This document shows, piece after piece, positions 44,463 to 56,444 of a stretch of 64,000 bases of DNA. Where the stretch lies: assembly GCA_022701365.1 (NCBI GenBank), contig JAKUHH010000026.1:1-64000 (forward strand), written 5' to 3'. A program made the translations under genes and the position numbers. A model generated the notes under the pieces. That model was not told the DNA's origin and searched no databases. It saw only the letters and a list, made by a program, of their open reading frames with translations. Position 1 is the first letter of the stretch. Each line of letters opens with the position of its first letter. Source of the stretch: Mycocentrospora acerina. Lineage: Eukaryota; Ascomycota; Dothideomycetes; Pleosporales.

Positions 44463-47354
44463 TCACCGCATCCATGGCGACCCCCGCTTCTCCCCACTGC
44501 TAGTATTAGCATTCGATCCGCCTCGACCTTCCTCAAGGCTACGCCGCGAAGTAGCGCCAATCTCGCTCATCTGGAAGAGCAAAGGTTCATCGTCGTCCAC
44601 GGCACGGCTTGAGAAGTTGTACCGACTCTGACGTTCTGTAGAGCTAGTACCGCCCGTAGACAGGCTTGTCGACGGACTATGTGAGAAGAACCCTCCACGC
44701 CCACGTGAACTGACACCACGCTTGGCAGGCGTGTTGGACGTTGTCGATGGCCGTGGCTCGTCTCTAGAATCAGATGGGCCGAAATTGCTCCCAGTCCGTG
44801 GCTTGTCGCGGCTTGCGCTGGCTAGCAGTTCTGTTTGGGTGAAGAGGCCGCTGGATGTCAGATTCGTGCTGGTCAGACGTTGTAAATCTCTTGCTCCTTC
44901 GGCTTCTTCGGTGGGAAGGCTCGTCGAGCGCATGCCAAACAGATCCGGTTCGTCCTCGGGGAGGTTGTGAACCTGCTGGGATACCGAGCTGGAGCGACGG
45001 GAGACGTTCCAAGGCCGTGGCGAGTTAGGAATATTGATGGCATTGGCGTTTTGATCTTCGTCCTCGCTCTGCTCTTGTACGTTGGTGGTGTTTTGTTCAC
45101 GGATTGTACGCCTAGCTTGGCTTCGGCTCCGAACAGGGAGCGGGTCGTATTCGATGATGCTATTGGCGCTCAATCGAGAAGGTATTGCCGGAGTGTGAGG
45201 AGTGTGAGGTGAGATTGGCTTTCCAAGAGACGATGTTGTCGATACGGAGGTGCCAGCGATCATTGCGGGAACGCTCGACAGTCGTCGACTCGACGACGAC
45301 GAAGACTGCTGCAGCATAACTGATGATGAAACGGATTCTGAAAGCGCTGTATGCGAATCTCTCATGCGCTGGTATTTGTTGAGTTGAGCTGTCGTCTTTC
45401 GCATGTTTGCGTCTCGAGCAGCGTTGTCGCTACGGTTGAAGCTCTTGAGATCCTTCTTGGCTTCCAGAAGCTTCAAAAAGTCAGAAATGTTCTCGTCGTC
45501 GGTTTTGACCTCCCCTGAACTTCCGGCAGATCCTTCGTTCATAACGTCCGAGCCCCGTTGCATTGACGAAGCCACGCTGCCCTTGCCACTGCTCAGATTG
45601 TCGTCTTCAGTCTTGCTCCCTGCACCACTTGTGGAGAACCTGTTTTTTCTATGACCAAAACTGCTGCTATAACGGGTTATTGGTGCAGGCTTGGGTGAAC
45701 TTGATGCTGAAGAGGCAAAGGCGGTGTCGTTTGGCAACGAAGGTGTTCGGAGGGCTGATTGAGGAAGAGGTGTGAGTGACGTTCGATTGCGTGATTGGCT
45801 CAGCGCGCTTGTAGTGGCAGTCCGACCTAATGAGCTGCCTGGGCGTCCAAACGAGCTGCCAGGAGACGGGGGTACCGCTGAAGCCAAAGCAGGAGATGAC
45901 GAGAGTGAGCCTGCCTTGAATGGCTGAAACGACACCGAAGTCCGTCGTGGGTACGATGGTGCTTCGGTAGATCGAAGGGAGGATTTGGAACCTTGTGCAA
46001 TTCGGTGATTGGGTGGCAGCTTTTGGGGTGGAGTCTCAGTGGGGGAGGACGCGGATGTAGGCATGTCTCTGACAGCTCGCAGGGCAGAGATAGGACTCGT
46101 TCCCGTTGGCGGACCAACTTGATGGAACGTCGACAAACTACCGTAAGCTTGCCCAACGTCGGGTGTTTCTTGCGCGTTGATCTTGTCGACAGGAAGCGAC
46201 CCAGGAGCTTGAACCGCGCGATGCGACTGCTCGAAATAGGTATCGTCCAGGCCCATAAACTGAGAACTCAAAAGTGACTCTGAGTCGTCTACACTAAATT
46301 CGCAGTTGGTGCGGTACTGCACTGATATGCACAACGGCCCTATTGGCGAATTGGAAGGGGTGAAGTCTTGCTGCTCGGTGACAGCGTCGGGTGACGGGTA
46401 AAGTGGCAGACTGAGGGTGTCTGCGTGGGGAGTCTTGAACTGGCCGTTGGTGATGCGGTAGTTGAGTTTGAGCGCGGGATGATTGGCGGGCTGCTTTGCC
46501 ATGCTCTTGTAGTACTTGAATGCCGGTATGAAGCGCAAGTAGGCATATAGCGACCGAAACAAGACAACGGCCTTTTTGTACACGTTTGGCAGTGGGTCAT
46601 CGAGCTCTGAGGGATGCACCGAGTTTTTGTCTCCCACGTGTATCTTCCACCGCTCGAGCACAACCTGAGTGGGCCTGGTTGCGCGACTGGAGGGCCGGCC
46701 AGTGGCATCGACGGCATTCATGGCTCCGGCGACGTCCCACCTCTTCCCATGGTCGTCGTGGATGACGAGCGACTGCTTGTGTCCAAGGCCCTTGATGTCC
46801 AGGTAGATCTCAATGTACATGGGCGGATGGTAGCCGGCTATGGCGTCCATGGTCTTCCATTCTGCAATGTCCTGCTGGAGGACGTCTGTGTCGTCGAGCA
46901 CCACGTTGAACTGCAGGGCGTGTTAGAGGGGCTCGTGCAGAGGGCTGGAGGGGCGAACGTACCCACTTGTTCTGCTTGAGGTCGCCGTTCCTGTTGAAGC
47001 CCTGGGGCAGGATGACGCGCGAGGAGACTATGGTGAGGGCTGCTTTGGTGAAGAAGTTCTGGGGCCCGTCAGCATATGCCACCCACGGCTGGCAGCGGGC
47101 TTGGTGGTGGTACGTACCTGGATGACTTGGTTGACTTTCTGGTACTGGCGCTGGTCCGACTGGGCCAGCTGGTCGCCGCGCGTCACCATCTCGCCCTCGC
47201 CCTCGTCGCCGCCGCGGTCGCTGTACGAGGCTGTGTCGGACGAGGGAGAGGCGTCTCTGGGGTGGTTCCGCTGGTTGTTGGTGCGGGTTGGGTTCGTCTG
47301 GAGGTTGTTGGCGGCCGAGGCTGAGCGCGGCGAGGGGCGTTGGTATGGGTGCAT
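44463..47354 (-). CDS. ATG13: Autophagy-related protein 13
   Basis: Regulatory subunit of the Atg1 kinase complex that starts autophagosome formation and integrates TOR signalling. Three exons, 47118-47354, 46963-47058 and 44463-46910, with introns of 59 and 52 bases, give 926 residues. A disordered N-terminal stretch of about 70 residues precedes the HORMA domain (about 75-330), recognised by NFFTKAALTIVSSR, LERWKIH and YAYLRFIPAFKYYK. The remaining 600 residues are Ser/Pro/Thr-rich and largely disordered, as usual for fungal Atg13, whose tail binds Atg1 and Atg17 and carries many phosphorylation sites. Both introns begin GTACGT; the first has a GCTGAC branch-like site. The initiator at 47354 is the first ATG in frame and lies in GC-rich sequence. 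No sign of decay. Upstream it faces the ankyrin-RCC1-BTB gene. Confidence 0.92.
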
Positions 47355-49882
47355 GGCGGGAGGCCTGCTGCAGGAACAGGCGCGCCGGGCGGGTGTGGGC
47401 GTGGGCGTGGGTGTCGAGTGTCGAGCTCTGGGCTGGGCCTGTCTAGGGCGATGGGTTATCGTTGCGGCGGAAAGAGGCGAGTGATGCGAGCCATGCCATC
47501 ACGAGTGCAGTCGGGTGAGCAGCAGGAGCAGCAGCAGCAGGCAGGGCGTGCGCCTGGGGGTCGCTGGGAGGGGCGCAGGCACTCAGGCAACAGCCGTCGT
47601 CTTGGGGTGATGTTCAGGTGTCAAAGGGCGGCGAAGAGCCTCAGGCGCGCGGAGATAAGGCTGGCAACCTCGATGTCCTGGGTGCAGCAGGTGGAGCTAG
47701 GCCGTCTAGCTACGCTGCACGCTGCACGCTGCACGTTTTCGCTGCACTCTGCACTCTGCACTCGACGCTCTGCACGTCGAGGAGGGCCTGGCAAGCTGGG
47801 GGCCAAGAGCTGGGAGCGGAGAGCCGAGTTCACGAGTGTTGGGGAAGACGATCTTGTGACTGTTCCGAATGACGCTGATAGCAGATAGCTCCAGTTGAGA
47901 GCAGCACGGGCAGATGCAGATGCAGATAGGCACACGGCGCAGACACGGCGGCAGCAGCAGTGATGATGTAGCAATAGTAGACAGCCAGACCGACACATGC
48001 ACTGCTCATGTACTGGCCACGACTCGTCGCTGGGTGCTTGACGTCTGCTCCAAGCTGCAGCCCCAGGTCGAGGTCACGACTCGCGTGCCCCAGCCAGCGC
48101 TTTGACGCGACATGGAACTTCCCCAGTCATGTGCACGCACACACACGTACACACAATGTCCATGCTACTAAACAACCACCGTCTATATGCCACTATACTA
48201 TGTACATGCCACTACAATACCATAGACAAAGCTGCAGACACCCACCCCAAGACCTGCTAGGCGTGATCCTGCTGGCCAATGGTGAATCCTCGTCTGTCAT
48301 TCTCGTGACATTGCACGCCATTGCGCCGGTTGTGCGTCACCGTTCCACACGCCTCGTCTTTTCTTTTCCTTTCTTTTCCAGCCTCGAGCCCATCAGGCCC
48401 CGTGGAGCGGGTGCTGGCCGGTGATACAAGACCCACTCTGATTTTCTCGTGCAATCACTGGTGCCGGCCAGAGTGCTTTCTTGCGCCTCTGCCTTGAGCA
48501 ACCATCAAGGGGACAGACAAGTCTGTTGTACCGCACCAGACCAGCATGTTGGCAGACAGGGACATGGTCTCATTCAAGTGCCCTCTTGCATCATTGTGCC
48601 GAGCGCGCTCCGAGGTTGACTTGCTACAAGGTGGCGGTACACAAACGCTCCAGCTCGCAACCACACTTGCCTGTCGTGCGAAACGCCATGTCGAGGACCT
48701 TGAGTGACTGCTTTGTCTGCGTGGAGTCGACAGCTGCAGTCCACGCACAGATCTGCCCTGGCCTAGAATCTGGCCGTTGGATCCTAGATCTGCATGCATA
48801 ACCCACTTGCGCCATCAACTACCATGAGCGCTTGGTGACTGCTGCTCTGCGTCTGAATCAACGTCGCTGCGAGTGCGCGGGCATTGCCAGGAGCTATACA
48901 TCCAATGCGCCACCTGCCGTCTAACCTCAGCTAGAAACAATGTCTATTGATGCACCCGCCCTACCTAGCCTTCCTCGTCCTGCACTTCAGAAACGGCTGC
49001 AGCGCGTTCAATCACGCCAAGCTCTAGACCTCACCTTCGTCACGACCCCTTCACTCACCGCCAATCACAACGCGTTCAAATACGTCTACTGCCTCAGACG
49101 TCGTCGTAGCAATCGCTGCGGCTGCTTTGCATTCTGAACTTCCAAGATCCAGTATCCTTCTGACCATGACATTGTTGCAACGAAATTGCTTCAAGTAGTA
49201 GTGATGTTGGCCTCCAGAAGGCAATAGAACAAGCTCGTGCGGCCCTCATTGGCTGTCAAGCAGGCATGAGGACATCCCACTTCGCTCTACAAGCTCACCA
49301 GCTCTCAGCGCCCATAACTAACGTCTCCTTTTGTATTGTTTGGAAGCAACGGCAGGTATCACAGTCTTACTCTCTGACTCACATTCATCTCCGCGACATA
49401 CAGACACGCCTTGCGACTCTCCACCGGCCCGTTTCAAGCCTCGTCATCGATCTTGACACTCTGAGCACGCCGCACCTTCGCCACTTAGAGTAGCACCCAC
49501 AGCGACCGCATCGTCTCGCTGATTAATTCCGAGTTGTCGCGTAAACTCTTCGAACCCACCTTCCACCAGTCGCGAATCGTTTGCCACCTTGTTCACCCAA
49601 CGACTGCAACATCAGCAACCACCTCCCATCGCCACCTCGCTTCCGTCTCGTCAAGTGCACTCTGAGCACGAACTACTCAAACATCTGTAAAAACACGACT
49701 GGGTGGCCGACACAAATTAATCAGGCCGAGCAATAATCGGGTCGCCTACAATCTCGTTCGCGCCTCCTTCCTTCGAGTCATCCCCGCTTCACGTCCAGCG
49801 CTTTTGAACAGGCATTGATCTCCACGGTCATAGCGAGGCAGTACTTGTAGAAGCTCCGGATACTCCCTAAGACGTCCAGCAC
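47355..49882. promoter_or_regulatory. Divergent upstream region ATG13 / ankyrin-RCC1-BTB gene
   Basis: 2.5 kb between two genes transcribed apart. It includes a cluster of CTGCAC-type short repeats (about 47710-47780) and GCAGCA runs. Small frames such as 48940-49137 may be upstream open frames in a long leader, but nothing identifies them as genes. No specific sites are called. Confidence 0.45.
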
Positions 49883-52800
49883 ATGAGCGGCTATCTCTGG
49901 AAATATTTTCTTGAAGACGATGTCGACAACTTCCGACATGTCCTCACATCCACCACACATACATCTCGCGTGGGAATACAAAAAGGGCTGGCAGGCTGGC
50001 AGAGTGGAGGAAATGGTACGACAGTGAACAGCAGCCCAGGCAGCTATAATGTCTCACCAATGCCAAGTGCCAAAGGCCGAAGGACTGGGATAGGTGCTGG
50101 TGTTGCATTGTCGCGAACTGATATTAACAGTCGCGACGCAGCTGGCATGACCATCTTACACCATGCCGCATCCGCAATGACTGAGAACGCCGTTGAATTT
50201 GCGCAAGCTCTTCTTGAGCACCCTTGGACGGATCTATACATACAAGATGCAGAAAACGGTTGGACCTCACTACACCGTGCATTCTATTTTGGAAACATTG
50301 CGGTTGCGCGACTCATACTCAATCGTGACACGCATGACATTCTTGGCCAGGGGGCCAGCGGCTTCAACCAGCATGCACGGGGTTTAGTCCGGATCAAAGA
50401 CAAGGAAGGTTATGGTCCTCTAGATTTGTTCGCAATGACCATCAAAGATCGAACCCTGCGCCCGGAAGAGGCGCCCTTGGCAGACTCGGACGATGACGAT
50501 GACATGGCTCATGGTGACAGTGGCGATGCAGACGACGAGCTGCGGAGGCAACTAATCACTCCTACAGTCTTTCTTGGCGGCGATGAAGTATACACCTTTG
50601 GCAGTAACAAGAATGTAACACTGGGCTTCGGTGATGAGGACGATCGCCAATTTCCCGAGCGTATCATCTTGAGACGTCCAGATCATCTCCTCCAGAGGTT
50701 CTACAAGGCGCATCGAGTAGAACAGACCCAGTATTGGGCTGCGATGGGCCAACCGCCGCAAGATACCAGTCCTCTTCTACCAAAGGGTACAGTGGATCTT
50801 CCGACTCGCATTCGTAACATTCCCATTGTTATTCAGGATGTCCAGATGTCGAAACTGCACACTGCTGTCTTGACCACAGATCCTGTCTCCAATCTCTACA
50901 TGTGCGGCCATGGGCCTGGAGGCCGGCTGGGAACAGGCAACGAGACAACCCGGTATCAGTTTACCTGCATTGAAGGGGGAGGGTTGGGTCAAAAGAAGAC
51001 TGCTGCTGTTGCACTTGGCCAGAACCACACGTTAATCATCACGGATGAGGGAGAGGTATTCTCGTGGGGGAACAATGCATATGGTCAGCTAGGTTACGCT
51101 CTTCCGAAACCTGTAATGAAAGATGACGACCCCATCTCAACACTTCCTCGTCAGATTTTTGGGCCTTTAAAACGCGAACTCGTCGTAGGCATCGCTGCGT
51201 CTCGGATTCACTCGGTGGTCCACACCGCTTCTTCTCTGTACACCTTTGGCAAAAACGAAGGCCAGCTCGGTATTGTCGACTCAGACGCCCGCTCCCTCGA
51301 AATGCAGGTCATCCCCCGAAAGATTGCAGCCTCACTTTTCTCTTCGCCCATTATGTCCGTCTCGGCAATCGATGGTGCCTCCATCTGTCTCCTAGAGAAT
51401 CGTGATGTCTGGGTCTTTGCAAACTATGGTTACTCGAAGCTCAGCTTTCCCTTGGATGGATTCACAAGTCACTTTCTCAAAGAAAGTTGGCTTACGACAA
51501 AATACGACACGACACCAAACAAGGTCAAGAAAATCACGTCCGGCGGCGACACGATCTGTGCTCTGACCAGCTCCGGGGAGGTATTTACTGTTACAGTGAA
51601 CCGACGCTCGGAAGCAACTCAGGATGCAAGTGCTTCGACGACTAATCCAAAGCAAATCCGAGGAGCTTTATCAGCACCCTACCGCATTTGGTCCTCGAAA
51701 AAGAGTCAGATGGCAGCGAGAGATGTCGATGTTGATCAGGACGGCTCGATCATTCTCACTACTGACGTCGGCAGTGTCTGGAGACGGACAAAACGTGTGA
51801 CTATCAGAAGTACGAGCATTGCTGCTGCGGCAGAAACCAAGCCCAAGGACTACAAATTTCAACGCGTGTCTGGTCTGACTCGTGTTGTCGCTGTGCGAGC
51901 GTCTGCATTTGGCGCCTATGCTGCGGTGCGCAAAGACTGTGATGTGACAAGAGACCAAATTGGCGTCGACGAAATGAGTCTCTGGGATGATCTTGCGCCA
52001 CTTTTATCATTCTATGACATGACTAATTACGAGGAGACATCTGATGACGAAGAGCCTACTCCACGGTACTGGAACCGATCACCGGACGCGCAAGCCCTCC
52101 GCAAACGCACCTTAAAGTCGAAGGACTTGGAAAAAGAGATTGTGGATATTTTGCAACGATCCGCCTCCTCTTCAGAAGGCACCTATAATGTGGAACTCGG
52201 GACTACACTCTCTGATGTCCGTATTCCTATCCATGAATTTGTCCTCGCTGGACGTACTAGAGTTTTTCGGGATGCCATTACCAATTTCCATGCACACGGC
52301 TCTGAGCACAGTATACCGGATCTATTAGTTATCAAACAAGATGGCGACAAACTTCTAGTGATGTTCCAGGGCCTAGACTTCCTGACCATCTTCAACCTCG
52401 TCTTGTATATTTACACGGACCAGGTCGTCGACTTCTGGAATGTTACTCGACACTATCCAACATCAGCTTTCAGATATCGTTCTGTCCGAACTGAACTGAT
52501 GAGGGTCGCCTCCCAACTAGAGTTGCGGCAGCTTGAGCCTGCGGTGCGCCAAATGGTTTCTCCAAGGAGATCTCTTCATATGGATCTTGAACTTGCTATC
52601 AAAGATCGCTCTTTCTTTGACAGCGGTGACGTGATCGTCGATCTTGCAGATGGTGAAATGTTGCTACATTCTGATATAATTTGTCAACGCTGTCCGTTCT
52701 TTGAGGGACTCTTCAGGGGTCGTGCTGGGGGACAGTGGCTTACTGGCAGGCGCACCGAAGAATCTTCACATGTAAGAATTGATTTAACGCACGTCGAAAC

Positions 52801-54931
52801 ACATCTATTCAAACTCGTCGTTCGGCATCTTTACACGGACGCCGGAGAAGAGATCTTTGATGAAGTAACAAGTGAAGATCTCAATGATCTACTCGCCTTG
52901 GATGAGTTGCTCGATCATGTCATGGATGTCATGTCTGTGGCAAACGAATTGATGCTTGATCGTCTGTCACAAATCTGTCAGAGGCTAATAGGGCGCTACG
53001 GTATGTGCACACGCTTGAGCTGGTAGACTATGCTGACGTTTGTGTAGTCAATGCCCGAAACGTATGTTCTCTCCTTACAGCAGTAGCTCCGAGCTCCGTG
53101 GCAGAATTCAAGGACGCAGCACTGGAGTATGTTTGCCTCAGTTTAGAGGCAGTGATGCAAAACGGGTAAGTCGCATGATCAAGCCGTATAGACTCGTCTG
53201 ACATGATCCAGTTCGCTTGACGAATTAGATGAGGACCTTTTATTGGAACTAAATCAGGTTGCTAGCGATAATCAGCTCGCGTACCTACCATTTGCGAGAA
53301 GTGGACGTGCAGAAGCACTCTTGTTCGATCGATATCCAGAACTCGCTGAGAAAATTGAGCGCGGCAAACGTGCCAAAATTGATGCGATTGTCCTCTCTAA
53401 CAAGTATGCAGATGGTGATGGTTTGTCTGGTTCCTTTAGATCGCAGAGTCTGGAAGAGATGACAACATCACCCCTTCGTCAACGCACCCGAAGAAGAGCA
53501 TCGAAGGAAGCAAGCAGGTTTGAGCCGAACAGCCCAGCGCTGATTCCACAGCTCAAAGGAAAGAGTTCTGTGCAAGACCTCATGTTCGAGATGTCTGATG
53601 GGGAAGACGATGGCGATGATGGTTTGCTGGAGAAAATCAAGGCGCCAAAATTTCGAGAACAATCTTTAGATGGGAAGGATGTTGAATCTGGATCTCCAGG
53701 TGCTCCTTGGTCTTCTGTCAGTAGACAAGGACAATTATCACCTCATAGTCTGGGTGGTAGGGAGAGTTTTTCCATCAAGCCGATCGCGTTTCCATCACCA
53801 CCTGCTCAGCAGACAAGAGCGGTAGATCGACCATGGGGCAGCACACCCTTGTCAAGTACAAAGCTAGATCTCAAGGACATTATGAGCCAAACTTCAACCG
53901 ACAGGCCATCAAATTTGACTTTGGGACTGTCACGGAGCGAGAGCGAGCAAAAGACGGCCAGTTCACCACACAACAAAATGTCGCAAAAGGAGCGCAAACG
54001 GCTGCAACAGGCGCAACAACTTGGAATGGCAATAGAGACGCCGCAACCCCCGCCTCCCGCCGTGTCCCCGTGGCAAGCTGCATCTCATCGAAAGTCTATC
54101 CATGCTCCTATTGATACACCACCACAGTCTTCCCTGGCGCCACTAGTACAGCCGCCACGAGCTTCTAGTACACCACAACTTACGATGCGACAGACGGTTG
54201 CGAGGAAGGGATCTGCCGCACAAGGCAAGGACAAGTCAGCCCAAGGACAAGCATCACAAAGCATACCGGGGACTAGCTCAGCGACGCAGAATCGCCCGGC
54301 CGCGTCGGAACGCGGAATGTCCGTGTCGACAACGCCGATACCAACGCCCCGATCTGTGCGGCACATTCCCAAGCCGTCGCACTCCCCTACATCACCCAGT
54401 CAGCACCTCAGCATGATGGAAATCTTGTCGTTACAAGAGGCGGAGAAGATAACGATTCGTGATGCAGCGGCGAAACGCAGTCTCCAGGAGATCCAGCAGG
54501 AACAAGAGTTTCAAGCTTGGTGGGATCAGGAGAGTAAGCGTGCAATAAGAGAAGAGGAGGAAGTGCGGAGGGCGCAGGAGCGGTCGTCCAAGGTGACGAC
54601 TGGAGCGGGGGCAGGCGCGGGAGCAAGGGGAAGAGGAAAAGGGAGAGGCGGCGGTGGTGGTGGGAGAGGAAGTGCAGGGATAAAAGGGAAAAAGAAGGAC
54701 GGTGAGGGAGAGGTTAGTGGAGGAGGAAAAGAGAAGGAAGCTAGAGATGTGGGCGTGGGAATGGTGAAGAAGGAAGGAAATGCGCCAAAACAGGATGGCG
54801 GGGATAGGGGACGGGGAAGAGGCAGAGGAGGAAGGATTGGACGAGGTGGTGGTGGTGGTAGTGGTGGTGGTAGGGGAAGGCCGAGGAAGGATGGAGTGAC
54901 TGTGGTGCAGACATGTCCCCCGCAAGTGTGA
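49883..54931 (+). CDS. Ankyrin-RCC1-BTB-BTB protein resembling IBtk
   Basis: Large multidomain protein with the order of animal IBtk (inhibitor of Bruton tyrosine kinase), which acts as a substrate adaptor of a Cullin-3 ubiquitin ligase; in fungi the partner is not established. Three exons, 49883-53000, 53048-53165 and 53212-54931, introns 47 and 46 bases, give 1651 residues. Two ankyrin repeats lie at about 75-155 (GMTILHHAA, GWTSLHRAFYFG), RCC1 repeats at about 230-570 (VYTFGSNKN, VFSWGNNAYGQLGY), a first BTB domain at about 773-860 and a second at about 910-1020. The segment LAYLPFARSGRAEALL after the third exon junction is a family-specific landmark. The C-terminal 500 residues are disordered and end in RG/RGG-rich blocks plus an AT-hook-like RGRPRK, suggesting nucleic-acid contact (inference). 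Junctions keep the frame and join conserved residues. Confidence 0.9.
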
Positions 54932-55198
54932 TTGATTGTCTTTGGTAGCAGCAGCGGCAGCAGCAGCAGCAGGTATCATGTGTAACATGGTGTTGTTATA
55001 TTTTAGAGTATATATTTCCCTGACTACATACATGTATGGTCATGTACACACAATGCAAAAGTAATTATATTTGAATGTGTATTATAGTGTACATTGTAAA
55101 CGTAATTCATGTATTTTTCTTCTATGTTGTACTATGTTGTATTGAATTGTATTGTATTGTACAGTCTATGCATACAAATGATGGGTCGTTGACGTCGT

Positions 55199-56155
55199 CT
55201 ATGATGGCTTGACGCCCTTGTGAATAGCGGCAATGCCATTGGTCAGGTCCTCCCATCCCTTGCCTGGCACCAGAAACCCTGCATCTTTGATCATGTCGCG
55301 GAACTCTGGCTGGCTGGGGAAGCGTGCAATGCTTTCGACGAGATACTGGTAGCTGTCGCGATCGCCTGCGACCATCTGGCCAATGAGGGGGATGGCGGCA
55401 AAACTCCAGCGCTGGTAGAGGGCGTCAAAGAGCGGGTTGTTGACTTTGCTGAACTCGAGGCAGGCAAAGACGCCGCCGGGCTTGAGGACGCGGTAGGCTT
55501 CCTTGAGGGCGATTTCCTTGTGGGTAAAGTTGCGGATGCCAAAGGCGACTGTGTACAGGTCGATGCTCGCATCAGGGATCATGTGCAGGTCCTCGGCGTT
55601 GGCCTCGACAAACTTGAGGCGTAGGGTGTTTGCGTAGGGTGTGGCGAGTGAGCGCTTCTTGCCCTCGGCGAGCATGTCGGGGTTGATGTCGGAGACGGTG
55701 ACGGTGGTGTGGGGGTCGTGGTTGATGGTCGAGGCGTGGTCGAGCATACGAAAGGCAATGTCGCCGGTGCCACCGGCAATGTCGAGGATGTTCCAGCCCT
55801 TGGGGGAGGAGGGCGAGGAGGGCGAGGTGAGGGGTGAGCGTCCTGGGTTCAGGTTGCGCACAAAGTGGTCCTTCCACAAGCGGTGGATGCCCAGGGACAT
55901 GAAGTCATTCATTGAGTCATAGGAAGAGGCAACGGACGAGAAGACGGACTTGACCCGCTGCTCCTTGAGGGCCTCGGCGACCGTCTCGAAGCCAAAATGC
56001 GTCGTTGCAGGGCCATGTTGCGGAGACTTTGGCGGCGGCGGCGGGGGCGGTGTTTGTTGGTGGGTGCGCGCTGTGGACGAGAAGCAGCGGGCTGGATGTC
56101 TGGCGCTGCACGCAAGCAATTGGCGGCCAACCCGAGAGCGTGTTGTCTGCATCAT
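55199..56155 (-). CDS. COQ5: Ubiquinone biosynthesis C-methyltransferase COQ5
   Basis: SAM-dependent 2-methoxy-6-polyprenyl-1,4-benzoquinol methylase of the mitochondrial coenzyme Q pathway (UbiE family). Single exon. I take the start at 56155, giving 318 residues, because it begins a good mitochondrial presequence (MMQTTRSRVGRQLL, then ARCFSST); an ATG 30 codons upstream (56245) is open but would place a poor leader first. Motifs: YDSMNDFMSLGIHRLWKDHF, the SAM-binding DIAGGTGDIAF, and RVLKPGGVFACLEFSK, a UbiE signature. A Pro run (seven Pro) sits between presequence and catalytic domain. The gene is head-to-head with the E1 alpha gene, 289 bases apart, so both probably use one bidirectional promoter. 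The 3' end faces the ankyrin-RCC1-BTB gene across 267 bases. Confidence 0.93.
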   Translation of the reverse strand: MMQTTRSRVGRQLLACSARHPARCFSSTARTHQQTPPPPPPPKSPQHGPATTHFGFETVAEALKEQRVKSVFSSVASSYDSMNDFMSLGIHRLWKDHFVRNLNPGRSPLTSPSSPSSPKGWNILDIAGGTGDIAFRMLDHASTINHDPHTTVTVSDINPDMLAEGKKRSLATPYANTLRLKFVEANAEDLHMIPDASIDLYTVAFGIRNFTHKEIALKEAYRVLKPGGVFACLEFSKVNNPLFDALYQRWSFAAIPLIGQMVAGDRDSYQYLVESIARFPSQPEFRDMIKDAGFLVPGKGWEDLTNGIAAIHKGVKPS

Positions 56156-56444
56156 CTTCGTCGTCGTCGTTGTCGTGTGGTTGCGCGCAAACGGGCAGAT
56201 GCTTGGCGTGAATTTGCCCTTGGCTCTGCCACTCCGCTCATGCACGCTAGCACGTGCCGCTCGTCATCGTCAACGTCCAACGTCTGGGGATGGCGGCTCT
56301 GCTCTCGGCCAGCGTCGGCTCACTCTTCCCCGTTTCCCTACCCCAGACTTTGCCTGTCTGCACCTTGGGCCGGCGACCGACTAAATACCGCGGCCAGCCC
56401 GCACACACGGCGCACATGCATTCTCGAGTCTGTCTGCTGCCAAA
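56156..56444. promoter_or_regulatory. Bidirectional promoter COQ5 / branched-chain E1 alpha
   Basis: 289 bases between two start codons facing apart, GC-rich, with no TATA box visible. Both products go to mitochondria, so coordinated expression is plausible. Assigned from gene layout only. Confidence 0.6.

Noticed and set aside
48940..49137. 65-codon frame upstream of the IBtk-like gene
   Set aside because: No domain, no splice junction in phase with the downstream gene; at most a possible upstream open frame.
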